From NCBI RefSeq assembly GCF_038396675.1, contig NC_088930.1, positions 33,400,001-33,464,000 on the forward strand: 64,000 bases of DNA, written 5' to 3'. Source of the stretch: Hydra vulgaris. Lineage: Eukaryota; Cnidaria; Hydrozoa; Anthoathecata; Hydridae. A program made the position numbers and the translations under genes. This document shows positions 9,691 to 20,151 of this stretch, piece by piece (position 1 is the first letter of the stretch; the number at the start of each line of letters is the position of its first letter). Below the pieces are notes generated by a model, which was given only the letters and a program-made list of their open reading frames with translations, was not told the DNA's origin and did no database searches.

Positions 9691-11672
9691 TCAGTAACTG
9701 GCCTCCATAACCAGGGTTTTTTTTGTACCTAGCCCATTGAGCACTGAAAATTGAATGCAAGGCTTCTGTTGATTGCTCACTAAAAATGCCCAATATGTAC
9801 CCTTTAGAGCAATAAATTCAGGAACATAGTGGAACACTGTATAGGCTTTTAGGGTGACTGAAACTGGGAGCTGAAGATATGAGTTCTTAAAGTCTTTGAT
9901 ATGTTGAGCATATGCAGTATTTAATGGCCTTCCAAAACAGGAGCTAACAACACTCTTAAAATGTTGGAATGTTTTCACAAAATCAAGCATATGGTCTGTC
10001 TTTTCTCTTTCAATAATTCTTTGTAAAACATCCATATTCTTCAAAAGCTTATGACAATCATTCCCAACAAACTCTCCACCATGATAAGGTTGTAATTTCA
10101 ATTTGAGAAGTAATGGCCAATCTTTGCCTTTAGGTCATATCTTTAGCATTGATATGTAAAGATGATTTACAATTCCGAGGAGAAAATAAAGTTCCATCGG
10201 AGGAATAAACTCAATAACTTCTTTGACATCTTCTTGGTCAAACAATGGGTTATGAATAACATTATGAAAATTCTTTACGCATATTTTTCCATTCTCTTTC
10301 TCAATGAATGCTTTGTATTCCATCCTATTGGATCTGAAGTTGCTTGGAGTTCCCTGTTCTTTGAGGTCACTAGATTTAACATCACACCAACAGCAAGGGT
10401 GTTTGCATGAGTGAGACTGAATGCCACCGATGATATTGGCTAACTTCATGTCATATGCAATAAAGAAAGGCATATCAATTTTCCCAAATTAATTTAAAAT
10501 TTTTTTCACACTTCTATAAGTTTCTGAAACATTTTCAGCAACAGTAACAAGTAGCCGACGCTTGGCATTTGTTTCTTTTTCATGTTCTACAGTCAGTAAG
10601 CTTTTGTCATTTGAGGCTGAACTTGTTTTGACATTTTGACATCCACCATTGGAGATAACACTCAAGCCGAATTTGAGGAAAGATCCTCCACCATCAATAC
10701 CTAGTTTGATGAGAGCCGGTAAAGTGATTGCTTTAACTGAGAATTGAGTTATAAAACTCCCCTAAACTCTTGCAGTAAACAACCTTGGCCAAATAATCAG
10801 TTTTTGTTGATGGCCTTGTGAGATTTTGGAAACTTTGAATAAACTTTCAACCTTTTGACCAGTCATTCTAAAATTTTCCCTAAATTTTGTTTCAACAATT
10901 TTTGAATTTGCGGTCTTGTTTGATGTTACAGCCAGTTTTTGCATCTTTTTATTTGAAAGACCAGTATTGATTTGAACTTGAACAATGTCCAAAGTAGTTA
11001 AAGAAGTTTTTGATAGGTACTGAGCTCTGGAGGGACCTGAAGTAATAGTTAAAGCTTTACCACTTTCTCTGCTCAACCTAATTGTGCCCTGTGGGGCACA
11101 ATTAGGTTGAGCAGAGAAAATTAAGTTTCTCTGCTCAACCTAACTGCGTCCTCTGTAATAACTCAAAACCTTTTGAGTTATTACAGAGGACGCAATTTTT
11201 CAGCAGTTCTGGAATCAGTTGCTATCATTTTCTTTAAGTTTTTAAACTTGGTGGCTTGTGAACAATCATGTGTTATTCCTCTTTTGACTATACTGAGACA
11301 GTTTGAGCATAGTATATCAAAGCTACTTGATGTTTCTTTCAAATCTTGATCGGTTGAAAAAGTGAGCTTTCTAGAACGTCCTTTTAGTTGGCCAACCCGG
11401 CAAATTAAACAATTATAAGAATCAAATCCTCTTGTCTGTGGACTAATGATCACTTTGTTAAAGTCATGTAGCTTGGGAAGAGGCAAGTTTCTATCTCCTT
11501 TACCATGCTTTTGTACCACTGCTCTGCAGGAATTGCATATGCCCAATGCAACTCGATCATCCTTAAAATCAATAGAATTTCCATAAAAAATACCTAGTAT
11601 TCTTTCCTTGATGAAAACAGAAATATGTCTGTCACACTTTGAAAAAAAAAGAAGCATACAGATTGCCGACAA
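9691..11672 (-). pseudogene. Chapaev/RAG1-like DDE transposase relic
   Basis: Five - strand frames (11672-11181, 11076-10762, about 10750-10490, 10473-10135, 10101-9691) follow each other like one broken protein. The N-terminal part has Cys pairs (CNSC, CLIC, CSNC). Next comes GIDGGGSFLKFG, a candidate first catalytic Asp near 10694. Then IAYDMKLANIIGG, a second Asp near 10451, followed 15-20 residues later by PCCWC. The last part has YHGGEFVGNDCHKLL and FHYVPEF. This order (D, D plus CxxC, then a His-containing HVPEF-like block) matches the RAG1/Chapaev supergroup. In the expected catalytic Glu region the copy reads LVSNQQKPC, so the Glu appears lost. Frameshifts and a pair of hairpin insertions (11064-11194) inactivate it. 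Assignment to Chapaev rather than a sister family is tentative. Confidence 0.55.
11064..11194. repeat. Two adjacent perfect hairpins inside a transposase relic
   Basis: Hairpin 1 has 26-base perfect arms (11064-11089, 11094-11119) with loop TGTG. Its left arm is partly repeated again at 11126-11143. Hairpin 2 has 24-base perfect arms (11145-11168, 11171-11194) with loop CC. Both lie at the junction between two reading frames of the transposase, whose coding sequence they appear to have duplicated in inverted order. Confidence 0.95.
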
Positions 11673-12964
11673 TCTTGATGAGTTTTTCTTTTATATGGCA
11701 TTTCAGTGGTTAAGCAACTGATCTTTGAAAAATAACTTCAGTACAAGCTTGTGTTGGTAAACAATCTTTTTAGTTGTTTAGACTGTTAACTGCTTAAATG
11801 TAATTACTTTGATGTTGTGGCTAAAGTAATTTTTACAATATCGAAAAAAGTTTTTATTATATAGCCTGTTAATAAATTTGATTGACTTCATTTCTGTATG
11901 TATGTGTTTTTTCAATGGGAGATTAAGGTTAAATGGGATTTTCTTTTGTTTGTTATCTTGTTAAATTCCATTTCAGTAAAGATAGATTTCTTATTTAAAT
12001 TTAAAAAAGTTGTTATTATTGTGTGTATTTCCAATATTTGGTCAATCATTTTAAACAAAAACAACAAAGCAAACCTGTGGGTTTAACAACTAAAATATAA
12101 AGAGGTTTTTATGTGTTTTCTGCCCCATATTTTATACAAACTTGGACAAAAAAAGCGCTCTTTTTGCAGACAAAGTACACACAAATGTGAAGTCTAACAG
12201 CTATAGAATCCCATATCCACTAGTCACATGAAATTGTTACTAAATTATTTAACTTTGATGTAACTTTGAATCTTTAAAAAGCATAAAAAGCACAAAAAGC
12301 TATATTTTGGCCGTTTTTTCAAAGGCGAGATTCCTACTTTAAGAGCTATATCTTTGCACAGATAAAAGATATCTTGCTTCTATTTATTTTGCCTGAAAGT
12401 AACATACCAAGACTTCATTCTATTAAATTTTGAAACTTCCATAGTCGATAATAGGGTTAAAATAAAAACGTAAAGCATCCGTTGTCTCTTTTTAAAAAGG
12501 CTTTTAGTGCCATACCCTATACTTTAGGTTCCTGTACACAAACCACAAGTGTTAAAGAGCTAATTTTTTGTCAGGTTATAGCCAACACATACATGTAAAG
12601 AGTTTTTGATATTTTTTAAAAACTCCATAACCCAAAAGTGAAAAAAATAAATAAATAGATTTACAACGGGGCTCAAAGTGCGATCAATAGTGCAAAGTGC
12701 TATAAAACTTTAAATGTATTTTTCTCCTTTGGCTATAGAGATTAGATTTTAATTTTTACATCTGGTGATACCTAAGACCTTGTAGATTAATGCTCCATCG
12801 GTCGTTTTTTTGGTCCTCAATTGGTCAATTGAGGTTGGGACCGTTTTTGGATAGGTGTAGTAAGTTATGTAAGAGTAATCCCCTTGTTTTAATATATTTA
12901 CTTCATTTTTATGTATTTGAATTTTCATGCTATATTTTTCTATACAATGTTCTTATATCCGAAG

Positions 12965-13170
12965 ATATTTTTGGCTCAGCATAGGAAGAGCCACAAATAG
13001 TCATTAAGACGAATCCAAAGTAGCGTCTGTTATTGATCAACATTTTAGCGTACGAAGTACTACTCAAGCGCTGAGTTGGCGGCGGAAGGATTTGAACTCG
13101 TATCGTTCAATAGTCCGGGTTATAACTTTTCGTTTGACGCTCTAACCAACTGAGCTATCCAGCCAATATT
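12965..13170 (-). repeat. tRNA-derived SINE-like sequence
   Basis: The - strand begins GGCTGGATAGCTCAGTTGGT followed by TAGAGCG, an excellent tRNA D-arm/A-box. A B-box-like GAGTTCAAATCC follows about 60 bases later. The T-stem does not pair and there is no complementary 3' acceptor strand, so it is not a working tRNA. Unique sequence follows for another ~110 bases, as in a SINE body. Confidence 0.6.
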
Positions 13171-13430
13171 GAACATGTGTATTTATGAACCACGTTCAAA
13201 TGCAATATTCCTAAAAAATGAAAACCGACCAAATGAACTAGCAACCCGACTGAAATTATCAATTATGATACCAGAAACAGTTTTAGTCCAAAAACATATC
13301 TTTTGATATAAAACTATGAAAATATATCTTTAGTTTTTTAACTGTTTTGATACATTTTGGCATATTGCTGCCAACGTTACCGACTGCTAAAGTTTCTAGA
13401 AAACTTATAATAAAACCCTTTTTATTTAAA

Positions 13431-16400
13431 ATGAGAAAAAGAAAAAATAATGGTTATGAAGACAATTCAACGTTTATAGTAAGTACGTTAACATAAAATA
13501 ATCGCATAAAGTATTTTAAAAAAGTAAACTAAATAAAATTGTGATTAAATGGAAAAAAAAAATTAATTTTTTTTTAGTTGTTTTTAGTTTTTTTAGTTAA
13601 GTAAGTTAAGTAAGTAATAAGTTAAGCATTTTACGCAAGCTTATATGATTAGAAGTTATTGCTATGGTTATAAGTTGTTCAAAGTTAGTTAAATCTTGTT
13701 TACTTTTCCTGCATTTTTATCATTTAAAAATTATTTTTTCAGAAAAGTTTTACATTTATGCAGCAACTGCTCTTCTACGGTACAACGGTTCAACTTTGCT
13801 GTTAAAAATAAGATCAAGTTTAACATTTCTTTAAATGGTGTTTTTTATTTTTTAAGTTGTGTTGTACTTTCATTATACTTTATTCCAATAAAACAGTGAC
13901 AACATACGCTATAAATAGACATTATTTTACAATAATTATTTAGTGCAATAAAACGGTAACAACTCTACAAATAGACAAAATCTTACAACAACAATTATAC
14001 TTGCTATTGTCAATTTCTTAAAAGTTTTAATAAAGAAAAAAAATAAAATATTAAAGATAAAATAAAAGGTTGGAACGTCTTTAAAACAAATACAATTTTT
14101 GTTTTGTAGTTTTATTTTCTAAATTTTAATCCTAATTCTTCAATCGTATTTTAAGAACACTACATCAAACCATCCACAACATCTAAACTTTTATAAAGTG
14201 CGGACTGAATAAAAGACTTATTTTATCCAATCTTAATTTTTGAAAAACAAAACTAAATTTTTGATTGGATAGATTTTATGTATCATGAGCATAGTTTAAA
14301 CCAAAACACTGAAGAATTGGGTACAAAAGGATGTTTGCAGAGCAGCGTGCCATAACAAAATGTATTTTAACAAATTTAAAATATATTTTGTATTTTAACA
14401 AAATTTTTTAAAGACTTTATCTTATCAAAAGTCAAAAACAGTTAAAAAAGAATTAAAAGTTTAGAAAAATGATTAGTTTTTAAATTGAGTATTTGACATG
14501 CGCAAGTTTTTAGTAAGTTTGTATATTTTTGATATTTCTATCTTCTTTATAATATAGTTTGTTTATATTCTGTTATAAATACATAATTTTCAAATAAACT
14601 TTTAATTGGTTGCCAACAAAAATTTTTTTTTTCCTTTTTCTGTGCTAAATTAAATTTATCAGGGTGTTCTATTGAATGTGTTAATACTTTTTTTTTTTCT
14701 TTTAAAGCGCGTCATTATAAAAGTGTTTGTTGGTTTATCTTTGGTATGTCTACTTTTTAATTACATGCGTGGCTTCAATACTTTTTCTTCAATAAATTAT
14801 CAATCTTTTCTCTCGAAAATAAAAAGAATGCAGTTTGTAAAAGAACCAAAAGTAGAATTGAGCAAATGTCCTTCGTTTTTTTTAAATCTTTCTAGTAGAC
14901 AAAATGAAATAAACAGTAATAGAAGATGCAAACCTAAAAATTTATCTGAAGCTGATTGTAAAGCTGCAAAAAAATGGTATGGAGTAAGAACATTTGACTA
15001 TTCGTGTCCAAAAATAATTTCGTCCCAATATATTTATGACATTTGCAAATTTCGCGACTCGCATGACTTTAATCGCGACAAATGGAAACTAGACTGTAAT
15101 ACAAGAATTTGCGGTAAAAACGTCATTCGAGTGGGTGTGATGCAGCCAGATTATGGATTGATGATGGACCCAACAATATGGTTTACTGCTCGAACAAATA
15201 CTGAAATTCAACGGATTATTCGTAGGCTTATAAAGGAAGCAGATGAACATGATTTTTGTATTATTACGTGCGCAAATCAACGACTTTTCATTAAGCAAGC
15301 ATTGGTTTTACCTCCTCTTATTAAAACTAAAAATAAAAAAATTGAAAACAAAAAAATGAATATAAATCTACTTTTACTAGATTCAGTATCGCGACAACAT
15401 TTTTATAGATTGCTACCCAACTCTGTTCATCAGTTAGAAAATATAAGCTCAAAAGTTACTGTTTATGATTTTGAATTATTCCAGAGTTTAGCTCCAAGAA
15501 CATTTCCAAATATGCGCGCGTTATTCAGTGGAATGGTTGACCAGGATTCGGACGATGAAAAAAATAGTTATGGCATAGAATCATTGTTTGGAAAATTTAG
15601 CAAAATTGGATACCAGACCATCCTTCAAGAAGATAGTTGCTGGTATGATCCATGGGGAGCTATTATTACTGAAAATAAGCATAATATGAAATTACTTTAT
15701 AATACATACGATTACCAAAATATTTGGCGCATTCTTCAAGAAAAACTCGATCGTTTACCTGTTGATAGCTATGGTTTAACCCATTTGAGTTGCGAAGTTT
15801 TTAAGAGCTATGGAACAACAAACCAATTCAATTACCCATCTAAGGTTTGTTATAACGGCTACCATTTACCGGAATATTATCTGAACTACACATATAAATA
15901 CTTAAAAGCAGCTGAAAATATAAACGAGGCATATCCGTTGTTTATTTACACTCATTTAAATACAGGTCACGAAACAACAGGAAGACGAATAGCTCATAAC
16001 GATTTTGTATTAGCAAGATTTCTCGGTCAAGTAGCTCAACTTCAAAACACTCTGACTATAGTTTTTTCTGATCATGGACCAAAAACATCAAAATTTTCAA
16101 GGGATTATTTAGCGGGTAGACATGAGATTGGACAAGCAATGATGTTTATGATTTTACCAGAAAAAACCAAAGCCGTACTTGGAGAGAAAAGAATGACCGC
16201 TTTAAAATTAAACCAACAACGTCTTATTACACACACTGATTTATTTCATACATTAATGAACATTTATTCAGAGCATCCGTCGCTTCAATCAGGTTTACTA
16301 ACTGAAATATCTCTTGAGCGTTATTGTAGTGACATACCTATGTACACGTTTATGTCTTGTTTGTGTGATGGCTGGAATGAAAACTTATCCGACTCGAATG

Positions 16401-17137
16401 ATGAAGTTTATTGGTTAGCTGAATATGCGCTAGGATACTTAAATAACATAATTACAACATCGTTGAACAATACTGCATATTTGAACTGTGAAAGGTTAAT
16501 AGGAAAACGCTTTGACAAAATTCGAAAGAGAAAAGACAATTCCAATAATACGGTATATATTTTTGATATTGTTGTTCACAAATATCGTGATGAAGAACTG
16601 TTTGAAGTATCGGTGACGGCTTTTTCAAATAAACATAATAGCAGTGTAGCTATCACACGATGGCATCGTGTAAGTATATATCAGCATTTTAGCAAATGTC
16701 GCGATAAAGAAATAGATATTGAACTTTGCATTTGTAGAAAAGAATCTCAAAACGAATATAATGCCGGACGCGAAGTAGCTCGACTTTTATCAATTCCGTC
16801 ATTTAAATCTACAACACTAGCGAGGTTTTTAGATTCAAAGTGTCTAATTCTACTAACAAGAAAAAAAGATTTTGTGTTTATTTCTTACGAACTAAGCAAT
16901 CTTTGCATTGACAGAAGCTATAATGTCACGTTTAATTTACTTTTTAACAACTTACAATCCTCGATTAAATTGCCACAAACACTTGTAATACAACCTTGGT
17001 TAATTTATTACGTTACAACTTTATCTTTCATTGGAAATTCTAGCAGAAATTATATTCAAGACAACATAACATACACTCAGTTACCGACTAACTATTATTC
17101 TCCCACCCATCTAACATCTACTTTGCAAAAAAACTAA
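13431..17137 (+). CDS. DUF229-family membrane protein (sulfatase-like fold)
   Basis: The long exon (14708-17137) encodes about 809 residues of the DUF229 family, alkaline-phosphatase/sulfatase superfamily proteins whose substrate is not established. Visible motifs are LLLDSVSRQHFYRLLP (metal/nucleophile loop, about residue 240), AGRHEIG, THLNTGHETTGRRI (about 430) and VFSDHG (about 470). The frame is also open upstream from an ATG at 14672, but a pyrimidine tract ending CTTTTAAAG at 14707 looks like a 3' splice site. A short upstream exon, ATG at 13431 through ATA at 13478 followed by GTAAGTA, would add MRKRKNNGYEDNSTFI in phase 0 across a 1229-base intron. The result is a basic cytoplasmic tail, then a hydrophobic anchor (VIIKVFVGLSLVCLLF), hence a type II membrane protein of about 825 residues with a lumenal or extracellular catalytic domain rich in Cys. 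No frameshifts or internal stops. The exon 1 assignment is inference; the long exon is very likely real. Confidence 0.85.
13479..14707 (+). other. Proposed intron of the DUF229 gene
   Basis: The donor is GTAAGTACG at 13479. The acceptor is a T-rich tract ending AAAG at 14707. AT-rich, with no repeat or gene recognised inside. A start at the internal ATG (14765), or spliced-leader addition at the same acceptor, would also be compatible with the sequence. Confidence 0.5.
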
Positions 17138-17394
17138 AGTAAATAATTTGGAATTTTACGAATTGAAAACCATTAATTTAACAATCAAAACAAGATTTTT
17201 CTGACATATATAGTATCATAGTAAGTTTTTTGAAACGACGTTTAGAGAGCTTTTTAAACAAAATCTTGTCGAAACTTATTTTATATTTTCGCAAAATCCT
17301 TTGTAAATACTTTTTTTTTAAAGATTTTTTTTTTAATTAATTTTTTTAATTTTTTTTTACAATTTGATTTCTTTAAAAATGCTTGGTATCTCAA

Positions 17395-17514
17395 AACTAA
17401 CAAATGGCTGTATTCCGTAAAACGAACAAATGATCGTACCCCATAAAACTGATAAATAACCGTAACCCATTAAACTGACAAATAACCGTATGCCTTAAAA
17501 CTAATAAATAGCCG
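17395..17514. repeat. 26-bp minisatellite (4.6 copies)
   Basis: Units such as AACTGATAAATAACCGTAAC repeat every 26 bases with drift, about 260 bases downstream of the DUF229 stop codon. The last unit contains AATAAA, a possible polyadenylation signal. Confidence 0.85.
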
Positions 17515-17789
17515 TTTTGCATTTCGGTATACAGGTATATATACAAGCGTCTTTGGGTCAACTTGCCCCCACCAACTTCCCCAAAAAAGTAAATGTTGTG
17601 GCCTCTTTAGTCTCCCAATCCAAGCAGCAGAGAGAAACACCCTTGAGAACAATATTAACATTAGGGAATGTGGATTCAAATTTTTTTAATCAAACAACCA
17701 AAAAAAAAATCCAGATGATTTGGTTTTTAATTTTACCGGTACCAATTCAAATTGAGTTGAAAAATAGCTCTTGAATTGCAAACATTTAT

Positions 17790-18480
17790 TAGGAAAAAAG
17801 ATATATTGTTTAGGTAGATTTTTAAACGTTCTTTGGCGTGCAAATGCCAGAGACTTCTCCAATACAAGGAGTATTCACTCCTGACGCTGTTTAAAGAAAT
17901 TGTGATTATTACTGAAATGGCATTGATGAAATCGTCCTCAGTAATCAAATTTCTTCTCCAGCGGACCTCGATGTCTTAAGTAGATTCTAATAATTATAAA
18001 TTGTAATTAGAATTTGTCTGTTTGACGAGCAGAACATGCATCTGTGTGTGCAGACCATTTAGCCTTTGAAAAACTTTTTTTAAACTTTTACGCATATTTT
18101 CACCAACACCAACCAGATTCAAAGAATGACAAGCGTATGGAAAATATTTGGCTAGTAGATCTAGCTGAATATTTGAATTCTTCGATACAGACTTGCAATT
18201 CAATCTAGAATCCAGATGATACTTTATGCGTTGAGAAAAAAATAACTTGTTAGATTTTTGTTCATAGGCCAAGATAATAGTATATATTAATAGACCAAAA
18301 AGCTAAAAAGATAAATTAAAATAAAATAAATATTATTAATTTTTACATAGAAAAGAGGAATTTGATAAAAGATACCACCAAATGCCAGAGACTTCTCCAA
18401 TACAAGGAGTATTCACTCCTGACGCTGTTTAAAGAAATTGTGATTATTACTGAAACGGCATTGATGAGTTCAGCAGATCG
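17790..18480 (-). pseudogene. hAT transposase relic (ZMYM1/DUF4371-like)
   Basis: The - strand frame 18272-17994 contains YFPYACHSLNLVGVGENM, the ACHSLNLVG signature of ZMYM1-type hAT transposases. A decayed equivalent of the following TRWSAR motif can be made out nearby. Two 89-base direct repeats (17841-17929, 18379-18467, one mismatch seen) flank this core, so part of the relic was duplicated. Ends and target duplications are not identified. Confidence 0.5.
17841..18467. repeat. 89-bp direct repeats, 538 bp apart
   Basis: CAAATGCCAGAGACTTCTCC starts both copies, at 17841 and 18379. Each runs 89 bases to CATTGATGA with a single T/C difference. Confidence 0.9.
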
Positions 18481-19784
18481 CTTATGCTCATTAATTGGTC
18501 TATGAGCAGTTTTCCATTTGCAAAATCTTTATTGACTCTTAGTTTTTTTTTTTGGATAAAAAAGCAAGGTTTGCAATACACACTAACACTATTAGCAGAA
18601 TATACCAGCTAATTTCGTTCTTTTTTTCAAACATAGTTATAAAATTACTAATTTGAGACGCGCCGTAAAGCGAAACTTTTTCTTTGTCACAGGTTTTACA
18701 CCTCGAAAAATTATTGGCGTTATTGTCTCCTTTTTGATTTAGAATTACACATTGTAACAAAAAGAGGGGTGGCATTATTTTTGGTGTTGTTATTCTATCT
18801 GATAGTATCATGGTCAATTCTCCTTCAGATAATTGGCCTACCTCATGAAAAATTTATATCCAAATTATATGAAAATCAAAACATATTAAATAACACTTAC
18901 CAAAAGTACAACAGATCATGAAATGAATAACAATTTCTTGCAAATAAAATAAACATTGATCATTTGAATGAAATTGATATCAACAGAATGACAGTGCAAC
19001 TATTAAAAGATACAGAAGTAGTGAGATTTTATAACTCTATTCTAATAGAATGTGGTTCTGATATATTAGTCATAACCTATTAAAAATATGATAAAACTTT
19101 ACTTTCGTATGCGAGCATTTTCTTGAGCCGAAGGCATCACTATTAAATATAAACTAAAATCTAGATAAAAAAATGTAAGGCTGGACATCGCAAAGAGCTT
19201 TAAAAAAATATAAAGTTTAATAAACAATTGAAAACATGTTTTTAAGTTTGTAACGGTTTTTTTATTAAACGCGCTTCTACCTATAGTATTTCTAGTAGCT
19301 AATGCTACAGACCGCATCGTTTTGTAGCATTAGTTACGGGTCATTTCGGCAACCTGCTACGCTGCTTCCCAAAGTAATTCTTGGGTAAAACGTTCAGTTA
19401 GACAAATAGCATTCCACTTGTAAGTGAGAATTTGTTGGCCTCAATCGATGAATTTACAGTTATATATAGCTCTTTATATGTTTGCAATAAAATAAATAAC
19501 CTTTCACACTTTAATTCTAGAAAAGACATTGATTTCAAAAAAGAGGAATTAATTTGACTTACTGTAACGCCTTTGGTAGCAAAATATACAAAAGCAAGCT
19601 TTAAAAAAAAAAAGCGAAAATTTAGCGCATGATTATAAGCTCTCAAATAAGTTTATTAGCTTTGTTGATCTTGGAATTCCGCTTCAAAATTATAACACTT
19701 TCAAAGACATCGGTGACTTCGTTTCCTATTGATTAGTTCATTATGTTAGAGATGCATCTGATTTAATTAAATCAGAAGTAACTT
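18481..19784. other. AT-rich stretch without a recognised gene
   Basis: Short frames on the - strand (18817-18539, 19317-19099, 19646-19398) show no domain I recognise. They may be further decayed transposon sequence. Confidence 0.4.
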
Positions 19785-20060
19785 CTCTACCATAGTAAGC
19801 TAAGCAATAAGCATTACCCAGCAAACACGGGAACGTACAAAAAACATACAATGAACGATCAGACGGAACGTCTCGGAAGCGTTCTAAACTGATTCTAGAT
19901 TAGACGCTTAAAGACGTCCTTTTAGGACGTTCTAAAGACGTCGTAAAAAGACTTATATGAGACTTTCCGTTTAAGTGCAGTTAGACAAAATTGGTCTAGA
20001 AAGTACGTCTTTTAAACGTTTAAAAGACGTTCTGGGCGTCTTTTTAACGTTTTTTATTTT

Positions 20061-20108
20061 AAGCACAACTTAAATTTACATCATCCGATGTAAATTTAAG
20101 TTGTGCTT
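20061..20108. repeat. Perfect 22-bp hairpin
   Basis: AAGCACAACTTAAATTTACA plus TC at 20061-20082 pairs perfectly with 20087-20108. The loop is ATCC. It sits between the GACGTC-rich end and the transposase-like frames. Confidence 0.95.
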
Positions 20109-20151
20109 TAAATAGTCAGTTGAAATTAGTTTGAAGGCGGAATTATTAAAA

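Larger units (their letters stand above)
7596..12858. mobile_element. 5.26-kb DNA transposon with ~0.99-kb inverted arms
   Basis: The left arm (7596-8589) and right arm (11869-12858) are inverted copies that look virtually identical wherever compared. A 189-base stretch reads as the same 62 codons on opposite strands. The tips are ACACCTATCCAAAAACGGTC on each side, followed by a subterminal CCTCAATTG/CAATTGAGG palindrome. The arms differ at the inner end by one extra GATT unit on the left. The interior carries a LINE fragment and a decayed transposase, both on the - strand. No convincing target duplication flanks the tips (GAAAC left, AGTAA right). Confidence 0.85.

Noticed and set aside
13085..13165. 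Functional tRNA on the - strand
   Set aside because: Good A and B boxes, but the T-stem does not pair and there is no complementary acceptor 3' strand; better explained as a SINE head.
14672..14707. ATG at 14672 as the true start of the DUF229 protein
   Set aside because: The codons from 14672 to 14707 are a poly-T tract ending in AAAG, which looks like an intron end. Kept only as an alternative.
15089..15298. 69-codon - strand frame within the DUF229 exon
   Set aside because: Shadow of the coding strand; no motif.
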